64,000 nt of DNA from Lophium mytilinum (taxonomy: Eukaryota > Ascomycota > Dothideomycetes > Mytilinidiales > Mytilinidiaceae): NCBI GenBank assembly GCA_010093605.1, contig MU004183.1, positions 1-64,000 of the forward strand, in the 5' to 3' direction. The notes below the pieces were generated by a model. It was given only the letters and a program-made list of their open reading frames with translations. It did not search any database and was not told where the DNA came from. Below, in pieces: positions 34,659-45,946 of the stretch; within the stretch, counting starts at the first letter, position 1; every line of letters starts with the position of its first letter. The position numbers and the translations under genes were made by a program.

Positions 34659-37400
34659 TGTTTATGGTTGATAACCAACGAAACTAATTCTACTCTGGGA
34701 TATCCTAAAGCTTAGCGATCCAGGAGATGATTCGTGAAGGTTTCCGGCAATGAACAGGTGTATGGAGTTTCTGGCAGGCCTCCTGTGGTCCGTTGGTGTT
34801 TGACTGTCGACTGGTTGTATTAGAGGTCAATTCGACACGAAGAATGGAGGTCGAGGGTGGGTATACCGCTAGATTAGCTCAATACCCAACACAGCTTAGC
34901 GGCTTGACGAGACAAGCCATCTCTACTTCATACCATGGTATTCTGATACCTAAAATCGGTAGGATGCAAGCTTAAATATGATCATTTTATTCATGTTCAG
35001 AATAGTTCAGGCTATCAGAATGCAAGGGTATCACGATCAGAAGACATTTCAGGGTATCACGTGATGATTGATCAGAGAATGACGTCCTCTTGGAAATTAT
35101 GAGCGAATTGTGCTTCGACTGAAGCTCATCTCTCTAATAGTTCTCACAATGCCCCCGTATACTCAGCTTAGCGGGCGTTCAAATGGGCGCATTGCAGGCT
35201 TGTCGCTTTGAGAACGGAAGAGTGGTTTAGCGCTCCGTAGAATCGGCACGCGCAGGACGCGAAACCTCAATACCGACTCTTTTCCAACGGCGCGTCGTCC
35301 CAGTATCATTCTTCAAGCTTCACAGCATCCTCCCATCGCGATCCTCCGCCCCCAAGTCTTCATCTTCATACGTCCGCCTAGGTGAGCCTCTGCAATAAAC
35401 TGCCTGACGGAAGGGCATCTCGAAAGCCAGGCGCGCATAACACGACAACGACCAAGTGCAATGCATTCAGCCTATCTCCATTCCCCCCAGCCGACCCCCA
35501 AGCCGTCGAATCGCGGATCTGGACTTCTCAAGAGTCCGGAAGGTAATAGGCCCAGGCTACCCACTCTCGCTCTTGTATTGTTCTTCTCTCAGCATGTCTA
35601 GGCCGGAGATTCGGGAGAGTATGCTGATGCTGCCTGAACAGGTCTGCAATCCTCGCCTCGCAAGCGACGTAATCATCGCTGGCTTTGACGGCCTGGTACA
35701 TACATCTACGCATACCCCACTCTTAGGTGTTACGCTAATACGACAGAAGCTATAACTGCGGCCGTATTGGGTAGGGTGGTGAGGTTTTCTTTGCGAACGT
35801 CAGTTTACGATCTTCTTCAAGAGCGTTCTTACCTGCGTTTACTGCCTTCTTTCATCTCATACAAACATCAGTCCTACTGTTCCCTTCGCCGTCCACATGT
35901 ATCCTATATCATAATCATAGTGCCGTGGGAGATGCTACGCCTTGACAGGTCATGACTTTGTACTCGTGAGAGTCTGTACAGTTTCGGTTGCCACTGCCTG
36001 GGGTACTCCCCCCGAGCTTCCAGGATCTAGGTGCAGGTAAAGCTTCATGCAATGCGATCTGCGTCGTCTTTTGAATTGCCAACTTCCTGTTCGCTGAGCC
36101 ACTCCTAACGGCGATATCGAGTGAGCAACAGCAGAGCCGTGCAGCCCTGGATCCGCAGCCCTGGATCCGTGGTGACGGCGTAAGCGTTTATATAGTACAA
36201 GTAAAGCTGCCTACTGATGGGCCCACTGCACACTAACTGGACTGCCCCTAGCATTGGTTTCTAGCTGCTGAAGCGGCAGACAAGCATTGGACTGTCTGTG
36301 TGCTATGTTCCCAGGCTCATAGCACGAACAGAAGATGAAAAAAGCACCACCTAAGTTGGCCTTCATGCTGAGCATGCCCAGGAGAGCCTTCCTACTCCTT
36401 GGCTCTACATTACTACGGGCATTTTAGGCCCAATGGTCCACGAATGCTCCGAGTCCAGCCTCAAATAAGGTCTCATGCTGCTATGCGGAGAAGTTCAATT
36501 TGCCAGCCCTCCTGGGACCATTTTATTCCACAACAACGCCCGGGTATATGAGCTCCAGTCTAGTGGCAAAACTGTTCACACTTTTGCAGATATCATTGTG
36601 AACGCTTCGGCATGCGGACTTGCGATGGCGACTTTGCATTCGAGGTAGCGAAATTGGACCTTATCGGGCTTTTTGTTTCAAACACCGCACTTTTATGCCT
36701 CGCCGCGGGGTAGTAGACGACCAGCTTCCATACCTCCCGTTCCTCCTCTTGGACTAAGGATGATTAGCCAGTCCGACATGATGAAGATGAAGCGTCTCAG
36801 TGCATACCCCCATCACCAGGTGACCAGACTTCCAGCGCGTCAGATCGCTACCCAGTATCTGACCTTGTCAACTCGGGGCTCCCACATACAAGGTTGTCGA
36901 CTTCGCTCCAGTAAGCCGGCTGGGCCACGTCGATCACAGACTTTGCCTGTAACTTCGCGAGTTACTACAGCCCGATGGCTCGGACCCCGAGGTTATTCGC
37001 ATTGTTGAGGCCATCATCATGGCGCTGCCGATTTTCTCGGATGTAGCTGCTTGCTCGGATTCGTAGAAGTCGAGGAACGCAGCCATAGTTTCTGGCTCTG
37101 CGGTCATGAACACCGCGGAGTCACGGGATCGTTGAAGTCCTTCCTGGGTGACATTGTAGCTGGTTCCGATCTTTTCAATTAGCAGGGTCAACCGATGAAA
37201 TAACCGACAAGGCACACTGTGTAATGAAGAGAGAGTTAATGTTTTTGGGGCCGAACAAAGGTCACTAAGTGCAAAAGCTGCTGCGTCCGTGCACTTCTCC
37301 CTTGCACTGTAATCTAAGTTGCCTTATATCTCTCCGGCTTCCTTAGCCAAATCACCCTCGCAACTACACTCACCAAAGACTACCCGACCTTCTCGCAACC
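34659..37400. other. Intergenic, 2.7 kb, no gene recognised
   Basis: Base composition is like the flanking genes. Small open frames (35456-35755 plus, 36673-37008 plus, 36934-37215 minus) lack recognisable motifs and clear intron structure, so I do not call them genes. A 14-bp direct duplication, CAGCCCTGGATCCG, lies at about 36,141-36,170. A decayed gene at about 36.4-37.2 kb is possible but unproven. Confidence 0.4.
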
Positions 37401-38638
37401 ATGCCCCCCAAGCTTAATCCCAAAGACCCGGACTTTATGCTTCGCGTTATGAGAGGCGAAGCTGAAGCAGTCAAGGTCTACTCAGCCCTCCCTAGAGCCG
37501 ACCAAAAGCTCGCTTGTCAGCTCCTTGCAGACATCAAAGACCCTTCTCACCCCCAGCACGCCGCGTGGCAGCAGATGAAGGAAGACGGCAGTTTCGAATC
37601 TGCCAAAGCTACCTTTATGTCCTATGGATCCGCCATGCCCACCACCGACCCTGGCCTCCAAGCTCCCCGACGCCCGAAGGACCCTAATGAAGACCCGAAA
37701 GTGTACCAAGAGAAGCTAGAAGATCTCTTTGAACGCGTGAATAGCGATCCGGACGCATGCATCTGGGACGAGCTAAACAACAATACCCGCACTGTTGACT
37801 CCAAGACGCGGTCCCGCAAGGTTGACATCAACGATCCCAGTCTTGCGCTTCGACTCCGCCGCAGGTACAGAGATGACGAGGTGGAGGATGAATGGATCAC
37901 AATGTCCAGAGAAGATCAGCGGGCGTTCATCGACCTCATGAAAGACCGTGCCGCGAATCCCAAGGCTGCAAAGCACAAGGGTTTTTGGGATGCCGTGGTT
38001 CATGATCCCGAGACACAGGCACTAGAGACTCAAAGGGTTGCCAACCGCATAGGCATGCCGATCGTGGACATGGGAGGCGGACGCCTAGTTATCAGCGTAG
38101 CGGATCATGATCCTGCGGTGCCTTTTGTTGGAACAGAAGAGCTTGCGAGGGAGATGTGTAAGAGGGTTAACGCCAATCCCAAGGCGCCGTTTCATTTCGA
38201 GTTCACCGGAACAAGCATCAGACTGCTGCCCAAGAACTGGAACCCAGCCACCGAGCCTCTCACCCAGCCTCGTAAGTCTTTCATCGATTTGCAAAAACAT
38301 AAGCTAATCAGTAAATAGAGATCCATAACGCATCTCCCGAGTTTCAACCCATAACCTATGAGCCGGAACATTGCCCTGTTTGCGACCGCACTGGCATCGA
38401 GCTTATTCAGTGCGCCGGTTGCTTCAAGATGCACTACTGCTCGCCAAATTGTGCTGCACTAGACGCCGTCGAGCATGTCAAGAAGTGCACTAATCGTTGC
38501 GGCTCGTGTGGGAAGAAGGGGAACATGCAGGTCTGCGTTGCATGCATCGTGACGAAGTATTGCGGTCTGAATTGTCAAAGAAATGACTGGAGGGTACACA
38601 GATCGGAGTGCCATCAGATAACGGAGGGCAGGGAGTGA
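37401..38638 (+). CDS. Two-module, two-finger MYND protein
   Basis: Exons 37401-38271 and 38319-38638 with a 47-nt intron (GTAAGT...AATAG) give 396 aa. The spliced codon is a Gln in 'TQPQIHNASPEF'. Module 1 (residues ~20-130) has 'ALPRADQ', 'DPSHPQHAAW' and 'FERVNSDPDA'. Module 2 (~155-280) has 'MSREDQRAF', 'AKHKGFWDAV', 'NRIGMPIVDMGGGRLVI' and 'CKRVNANPKAPF'. Two fingers follow: CPVC ... CAGC ... YCSPNC ... (residues ~310-350), then CGSC ... CVAC ... YCGLNC ... W-x2-H-x3-C to the end. All zinc ligands of finger 2 are present. Finger 1 has 'HVKKC' for its last pair. This is the intact full-length member of the local family and the best template for the split gene at 16.9/30.5 kb, which has the same exon-1 length and intron phase. 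Confidence 0.85.
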
Positions 38639-39116
38639 AGAGAAAGAGGGCCTGGCGTGAGGATTGCCCTGAGAGTCAGGTCTCGAAGGCATGGTATTGC
38701 GAGAAATACCTCCATAACTACGTTTGCCGTCCTGAGCACTGAATGGTAGCACATTAGGTATCAGTCGCAGCGAATCCTAGATTACCATGCTCAGACCTTC
38801 ATTTTGACAGTCGTGATATGGCTTGAATAGCCCTGGACCTTCGCGGGCTTCATAGCTGACAAAGTCGCATCTCAAACCCGCTAATTTAGGCATTGTCTGA
38901 GATGAGTCTTCATATTGGCATAATCTGTTTTGTAAAGTGACACATGGACGAAGCTCTCATGGCGCCCCTCGCCTTACTACCTGACTTGAGACAGTGATGT
39001 CAAAACCAAGCATTTGATATCAAGCCAGTGGGCCAGCTCACTCATAAGAACAACCCAATTCACCACTAGAACGAAATGACTGCAAGGCCTGTGCAGGGTT
39101 TTTAATGCATCTACAG
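38639..39116. other. Intergenic, 0.5 kb
   Basis: Nothing recognised. It ends at the target duplication of the inserted element at 39125. Confidence 0.5.
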
Positions 39117-39124
39117 TATAAAAT

Positions 39125-39758
39125 GGCCGGTGCTAGGTGTACAACCCCTTTTTGCTGCTTGTACGATGGATTTGTGCTGCCCGTACAACCACCCCCCTAG
39201 CAGACCTTTCACCGCGTTTTAATTAGCTCGCTTAAAGGCCCGACTCCTCTAAAGCTATAGAAGATTTACCTAAAACCTTAACTACCTGCGGCCTTACTAA
39301 GAATATACGTCTAAATACTAAGGTAGACCTCGGGCGAAAGGTTACGCTACTAGAAGCGCAGGTACAGGGTTTCCAGCCTGTTGCAGGAAGTATAGCGCAG
39401 TTAACAGGCCAACAGCAGCCTTATAAGGCAGCTTATTAGGTAGCTAATAAGGATTATAATAAGTATGTAACTTTATATAGTGCTTATAGGCCGGCGGCGA
39501 TAGAAAGATAGTTACTATTAGGTGCAAAATTAATAGTTTAGGTATTCCCCTAGGCTGGTAGGCACATAGGTATACTAAATAGGAAAATTATAGATAAAAC
39601 AGGAAGGCTGCACGTGCAGATAGTAAAGGCCCGGAGGAAGCCCCGAGCCCTTCGAGCCAATTAAATCGCGGTGAAAGGTCTGCTAGGGGGGTGGTCGTAC
39701 GGGCAGCAAAAATCCATCGTACGAGCAGCAAAAAGAGGTCGTACACCTAGCACCGGCC
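39125..39758. mobile_element. 634-bp non-autonomous TIR element with 8-bp target duplication
   Basis: The ends are inverted repeats of about 100 bp, beginning GGCCGGTGCTAGGTGTAC on the left and the same reversed on the right. They differ at only a few positions, including CA/CG transitions in GTACAACC versus GTACGACC. The flanks are a perfect 8-bp duplication TATAAAAT (39117-39124 and 39759-39766), which fits the hAT superfamily. The interior (39.24-39.63 kb) is AT-biased and keeps a plus-strand reading that looks like the C-terminal tail of a larger transposon protein ('TGQQQPYKAA', 'NKDYNKYVTLY'), with stops at expected Gln codons. So it seems to be an internal-deletion derivative. It ends 112 bp before the ATG of the MYND pseudogene at 39871. 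Confidence 0.88.
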
Positions 39759-39870
39759 TATAAAATCATATGTCTATTGCAACTTAGGCACCCTGACCGG
39801 ACGTCCTCTTTTACAAACACATCACACCACAAAATCGCCTACCAAGCAACTCCATTCAGTTTCCATCACA

Positions 39871-40531
39871 ATGCCTCCAAAGCCCGACGTCCACGACCCA
39901 AACACCATTGCCACGTTCCTCGCAATGCCCGGCTCCGGCCCAGAGGAATTTGAGCTTCTGTCCATCCCCGAGATCAACGAACTCCGATCCCTCATGCGTG
40001 CCGCCCTCATTCACGACTAGAATATGTTCGTGGCGTGGTTGGAAGCCAACGCAAACAACCCCCTCTTCCGGCCCGAGATGATGCAGCACATAGCAAATTA
40101 TTGCGACGTGCAGGTCACCGACGGCGTACCACTCAGCTATCTGAAAGTCTTGAATGCGGGAGACACAGGGGAGGGGCCGCCGAGAGAGTGCGTCGCAAGT
40201 GTCGTTCTGGAGCCGCCCCGGGTAATCGCTACGCCTCCGGATGGTGGTAAGTGGCCTACTATGCTGGGAGGTAGAAGAGTGTGAGCTGATCATGGGCGTA
40301 GTTCACGTCGACCCGGATTTCAAGGCGAAGACATATTATCCAGACCCCTCGTACGAGTGCAAGATTTGTCGTGTGCCACTTTCACTGCGGTTGTGCTCCG
40401 GTTGTGAGAAGTGCTGGTATTGCACCACGAGGTGCCAGAAGGAGGATTGGAAGCGCCACAAGGCGGAGTGCAAGCGGGCTCAGGCTGAGAAACGTCAGGA
40501 TAAGAATGCTGGAGAGTGCACGAAGGCTTAG
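39871..40531 (+). pseudogene. MYND-family gene with one in-frame nonsense codon
   Basis: Exons 39871-40246 and 40302-40531 (55-nt intron, GTAAGTGG...GCGTAG) would give about 201 codons. There is a TAG at 40018-40020, after residue 49, in the context HD-stop-NMFVAW, where a Gln (CAG) would be the simplest ancestor. The upstream start MPPKPDVHDPNT resembles the 37.4-kb paralog's MPPKLNPKDPDF. The region after the stop has a family-like 'AWLEANANNPLF', and the second exon encodes one complete MYND finger: CKIC ... CSGC ... YCTTRC ... W-x2-H-x3-C, followed by a Lys-rich tail. Re-initiation at the ATG at 40024 would still give a product with the finger. The intron phase matches the other three family loci. 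The nonsense change is a C-to-T transition beside a repeat element, so leaky RIP is one possible cause. Confidence 0.75.
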
Positions 40532-41143
40532 GGTCGCTAGTTCGTGGGATTTCGATAGCTTTCGAGATGCTGAGGGTTTTGCGGTTCCGGCAAGAGCCAG
40601 TTCGGGCCAGGGTTTGTGAGCGTCTGGTCTTCATCTAAAAGATACCCAGCTATGCTATGCCTGACGGAGGCATTCCGCCACCTCAATGGCATTACGGTAG
40701 CATTGGCGTTGGCAGTGTTAACAGTAGCCTCACATAGTCTCATAGAGGCTTCCTAATCACTACGGATCTCACAGCTTGTTACCATGGGTCATTAACGTGA
40801 ACAGCGGTTCGATGCCCTTAAGATAGATCCAGAAGTCTGCCCTAACTATTCCTTCCTACCCGTCCTGAAGCCGCAGAATACGGAATAACAAATGAGAAAT
40901 CGGAAAATAAAGCAGATGAACGGGCGACATGCTCTCGAAACTTTGGAATCAGGATATGTAACTTCGCAAGGCAGAACAGCTGACCATACTCTTCACGAGT
41001 GCGAAAAATAAGCATCGAATATCATAGGGATCTATGGGAGCTCAGATCCGACTTGTTGAGTGATACAGCGCACCGGATATCAGTGCACTCCCCGGCCCTA
41101 CCGTTGGGAAGAATAGCATGATTCCAGCTCTAAGCACTAAGAG
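40532..41143. other. Intergenic, 0.6 kb, between convergent genes
   Basis: It lies between the 3' ends of the MYND pseudogene and the HET gene. No gene or repeat was recognised. Confidence 0.5.
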
Positions 41144-44100
41144 TCATACCTGCCGAAGCTCTTCTGACAAGGGATGTTCTTCATCCCTGGGCACTGTCGC
41201 TGATAGACGGCGTCGATTTCGCCGCAAAGCCTGGAAGGCCCTCGCTGGTAACCTTATTATCGCTGTCGCCCATCTGACTAGCAACGCAAGATCGCCCAAG
41301 TATGTGTCGTCGGTCATGATGCTGGAAGAAATCTCTACAAGACGTCGATATGCTGTCCAGAACTGGAGAGGAGACATCTCCGGACGCCATCCATCCTCAA
41401 ATGTAGCGACCCACGCGTTGTGTGCCCTCGGCACGACAACAAAATAGAAGATCCCAACCAGCGGATATATTGAGGTCGCTAGCACCATGATACATAGATA
41501 AACACCAAAACTTCTCGATATATAGTCTTTGGCCGCGGACTCAAATGGGGTGAATGTCTTACTATTGGTGAAATCCATGTCGCTCACTTGTATGAAAACA
41601 CCTATTCCCCAGGTGGAGGTGTACCAGACTAGGAGAGGCAGATGGATGATGTCTACGTAGGAGATGAGAGGCGGTATGTAGGATACAAACCAAATGATGT
41701 AGAGAGTCATTTCCTTCGCATCGAGATGGTACCAGAAATAATAAAGGCCCATGCCTGGTGCGAGCGAGGGGAAGATGTGATATATGGACACGAAAAGGAA
41801 GTAGAACCAGAGCTGATGTTTGTACTTCGTGGACGGCGCGCCATATGGGTGCATAGGACGACGATGGAGGCGGCTTTCCGTTGTGTGAAAGTCTGAAAAC
41901 GGCGTTGGTTAGTGAGTTCTATAGCGTTTGCTGTTATTGCAGACGTCATTCCGCCGTATCATCAGGCAAGAAAGATGAAGACGAAGAGGAGATGAAGCGT
42001 GTTACGAACCTGCATCGATATGAAGCTGCCAGGGTCCCAGAATACTCTGGCCGAGTACATGATACTCATCCACCTGTCCAACGTGGGTATTGAGAGAATC
42101 GCAGACCTGCAACTTGAGAGGACAATCATATCTGGCATTCATGAGTACTGGTAGGGCATTCGATGCCCTATGAATCTCGGGTGTCCAATCGGTAAGGAGA
42201 CAAGCTCCCCTGATATCGCCACATTGAGGCACTGCATCTTTGCAAAAGGTCCTTTCGATCAAGACGCAAAAAGAGGCATATTTTCCGAAATCAATAGAAT
42301 CATCTTCTTTTCTGTATATTTCAACTCTGTACTGGATTCCTGTGATCAAATCCCTAATCACGATATTGCGGAAGCGAATATCCATAGACATGTTAACGTA
42401 GAGGAGCGTTGACTCATTCAGGGCGTGATCTCTACTGCTTAAACTTAGAGAGTCTTCAGTCAGCTCCATGGAAGGCTGGTTCAAGTGGCTTGCGCTTGGC
42501 TCCGTTGGCACCCATCGATTAGCGTGATCCTGGCCGCACCTCGATCTTGGGCCTGTGTTGTAAAGGAGAGATACGGGGAGCTTTGGGCCAACACTCCAGA
42601 GGAAAGTCTTCATCTTTTTTTCATGCGAGGCTTGATGTATGAGGGCGTAGGAATTAAGGTCCAGCAGGTTAGCCAAGATCAGACACAAATCGTCCCTCTT
42701 CGTTGTGGTCCGAAAACGAAGCGTATTCCAAACCGAGAGGAACTGCTCGTAGAAAGCGTCTGGTTTGGCTAGTCCGGAGAAATCACGAGAACCTCGCTCC
42801 CAGAAAGACCTCGAGAATGATTCCTGGACTTTTGTTCGTAGGTCAAGATTGACTCGGTCTGCAACAAGTTTAGGCAAGGGCCTTTTTCGACGGCCCTTGT
42901 GCCTGCTCCACAGTAACGAGCGCGTCTCTTTCAATGACTCTCTTGCCCAATGACTAAACTCAGAGGGTAGGATACGCAATATCATAGTCATCGCGCTCAC
43001 TCGTCCATAATACATGTCTCGATAGGATGGAGGGCCAGTGTCTAGGTCGAAAATTCCATCGCCCAGCTGAAATCTGCGAGACCGAGCGAGTTCACCCTCT
43101 TGTAAAGTCCAGCAGCGAGTGTTCCACGCGCAGCATAAAATATGGCCTAGAATTTCTGACTCCTGCGATGCTCCCATGCGAAGTTCTTGCAGCTCTGAGT
43201 CGAGGACTAGCACTTGGGAAGCCGCAGCATAAATCAAAGCCATTTGATTAATAGCTTTACTTCGAAGATCTGCATACTCGTGGCCGACGGGAATGCAAAG
43301 TGTGTCCATCCAGAAGAGCTTCTTCCTGCTACCCATGCGAAACCCAGATCGACGTGCCATGTGGACGCTCAGCGCCACTAAGCCGGTGAGCCATCGCGAA
43401 GGGTGTTCCTTAGAAGACGGAGGAAGGCGATCTAAGGAGCGATGGATTCGCCTGAGTACACACTGGGGTAACGCGTTATCAGTGGGGTTCCCCATGCCGT
43501 CTGACCAAACGTGGGAAATGGCAACGTAAGAGCTGGTGGCTTCTAGCTTTTCAACCTCGAGACGAAGCCCCTGTGGATGCTCCGTGATGGATATCAGTGG
43601 TACACCGCCTTCTTGGATGATTTGCCGTAAGCGCTCAACATCTACTCGAACCGGGAATTGGGAACATTGGCAGCGGCCGCAGTCCATAGGACGGGGCGGC
43701 CCCAGAGAATTGCCTTCTTGAGCGGAGCAACGACATTTTGAGCAGACATGCTTCGTGGGGTAGGTATCCATATCGATGTTATTAGCAATGCAGCTATTGC
43801 GCGTGCAACGACTGTGGGTGAGCTCCGGTCTATATCGACGATGAAGCTGAGAAAGATAATACACGACCGCGATGTGGTGTCGAGAGCATAAGTGAAATGC
43901 TTGGAAGGGACACCATCCAGCATCTGTCATTCTTGTTATCAAGAAGCGTGTGGCTGGTGAGAGTTTGCTTGCTGAGTTTGAGGGGTCTAAAGCTGGGATG
44001 ACTGAGCTCGGATGTTGGTGCTTCGGGAACATATATACCGACAATGCATACATCAGCACTTTGATTGACAGAGTGATGGTCGCCAGAGGACTCTCGAGGG

Positions 44101-44527
44101 CAATTTGCGTGTCAGCACGCAAAATGTGCTCTCCAGCTATTTCTAACGTGAGCCAGAAGCGCCACGTTCTGTCAGAAGATGACATGTTCAGACCGGCAAG
44201 TAGGCTGGGGCTCCATAGACGCTTAGTCTCGACGATGGTGACAGTGGATCCATCGGGAAGCGACTTTTGCTTGGTAAACTCTCTGTGGTCAAATGTATAC
44301 CCGAGAAACTCAGATATAAGTCCGAAATATAGCCATGATTGTAGAAGGGACGCAACCTTCTGAGTATTGTCACACTGGAAGTCCACTTGTCCTCGCTCTA
44401 TCGCGAACCCACAGTGGGTGGGAAAGAGAGCGAAGGTTCCGAGTCTCTCATACGGGACGATTGATTCAGCCAGCGGGACTTCGATCGGAGCAAGTACGCC
44501 GCCAGGCGGCTGTGGCATGAAGTCCAT
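41144..44527 (-). CDS. HET-domain protein with C-terminal membrane domain
   Basis: Exons 44527-42010 and 41892-41144 (117-nt intron, splice codon Asp) give 1088 aa. The frame is open further upstream to 44566 but only from a TTG, so I start at the ATG 44527 (MDFMPQPPGG). Residues ~250-310 hold a Cys-rich patch (CTRNSC, CSKCRC, CGRCQC). The HET domain spans about residues 340-510, with 'YVAISHVWSDG', 'FWMDTLCIPVG', 'AINQMALIYAAASQVLVLD' and 'RCWTLQEG', the usual blocks. The second exon adds four or so hydrophobic segments ('LWFYFLFVSIY', 'LYIIWFVSYIPPLISYV', 'YLCIMVLATSIYPLVGIFYFVV'), predicting membrane anchoring. HET proteins trigger cell death or growth arrest on non-self contact. A miniature transposon sits 178 bp upstream of the ATG, within the likely promoter. 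Confidence 0.85.
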
Positions 44528-44704
44528 TGAGGTGTTTCTCTGTGCCCCGGACCTGGGCACGTGCAAATATGAAGAGGGTAGACAAGAGCCACAAATCCCA
44601 AATGACCACTGGCTCGTGCTGAAATGGGAGTCAAAGTATGTTCAGGATAAGAGATTCCAAGGCTGGAGAAGACACGAAGCGTCGAAGAGTTGACGTTACC
44701 TAGG

Positions 44705-45360
44705 CGGAGTGGATCCGGAGCGTACAGTCGGAAAGTACAGTAGCCGGCGTACAGTGGGCCTCGTACAGTCCTGTGCACGCGTTTATTGTATTACGTCTAT
44801 ATATATTACATCCTCCGCAGCTTATCTTACTACGCCGTGCGTATATTACATCACAGTCTTAAACTACAAAACTAAACCGTCTATAAAGGCTTGTACGCCT
44901 AGTACATACGCCTAATAGGTAACCTTAATATTATTATTTTTCTATTCTTTACCTCCTTAGCCTTCCTAGGCTGCGCGCCTCTAAATACTAGAAAAGCTAT
45001 AACTCTGGGGAAAAGTAAGGAAACAAGGCTAATAAGTCAAGTGTTCCTAAGCGGTAGTAACCTTTAACTTCGCGTACTAATAAGGCCTAAGCGCAGCCCG
45101 TATAAAATCTAAAGAGGCTAAGGAGTTAAGAAAGGGTAATTAAGGGGTGATTAAGGTTAATAGGCGTACATCTAAGGTGTAGATAGTAGGGTTAACTTTT
45201 AAACTTTAAGGTTGTGATTATATATACTCGCGACATAATAAAAGAAACTGAGTGGAATATAGTATATACGCAGTGTGATACAATAAACCCGTGCAACTGT
45301 ACGAGCCCCACTGTACGCTGGCTACTGTACTTTCCGACTGTACGCTCCGAATCCACTCCG
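44705..45360. mobile_element. 656-bp MULE-type miniature inverted-repeat element
   Basis: The terminal inverted repeats are about 90 bp, beginning CGGAGTGGAT(C/T)CGGAGCG on each end and continuing through several GTACAGT repeats to TTTATTGTAT. The flanks are a perfect 9-bp duplication TTACCTAGG (44696-44704 and 45361-45369), the length typical of Mutator-like elements. The ~470-bp interior is AT-biased with no ORF that resembles a transposase, so it is non-autonomous. The GTACAGT motif repeats four times in each arm and could be the transposase binding site. It lies just upstream of the HET gene. Confidence 0.9.
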
Positions 45361-45369
45361 TTACCTAGG

Positions 45370-45946
45370 CTGAATCACATATGCGGGGAGTTGATCACAT
45401 GACCCGTAGCCTCCAAACTGACCATATACTCCTACATGAACATTCAGCTTCGCCGAGGAAATCCCCTTGCGATTTCCGATAATGACATGCGTAATAAAAT
45501 ACTACACGATTCTTTCCCACTGGTTGGTCACATGACCGTGTCCGGACGTTGCAGCCTTGCTCCTTGGGGTATCTGAGCTTAAGGTCAAGTAAGCGAGAGT
45601 AAGAGTTCTGTACGAAGTAGTCATTGTTATGAAGTCGGAGGAGTCCGACAGGCCGAAGTGAACTGCGTGGACACGATTGGGAAACTGGCGGAGCGTAAAG
45701 CTAAAATCCTTGGCCAGCGGTCATTGCCAGGCAAGTTTTCAAAGCTAATTAACAAAGACAGAAAAGATTTCCCTCAGGGCTAAAGTTGAGCATGATGAAT
45801 ATTATCATTCAATTTTCAAAAGACGCCATCGGTCCCCTTTGTATGTATTACAACGCTATTAAATCGCTTCAAATGCGCTACAAAGCAAATTTTCCACACA
45901 CTCAACTCGTCATCTTTCCATATTCATATACGAACTTCCGATGAGA
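45370..45946. other. Intergenic, 0.6 kb
   Basis: No gene recognised. It should include the terminator of the secreted-protein gene that ends at 45947. Confidence 0.4.

Noticed and set aside
35456-35755. Short frames on both strands at 35.5-35.8 kb
   Set aside because: Neither has a recognisable domain, start context or intron structure.
36673-37215. Possible small genes upstream of the 37.4-kb MYND gene
   Set aside because: Overlapping frames on both strands, none with motif support; at best a decayed gene.
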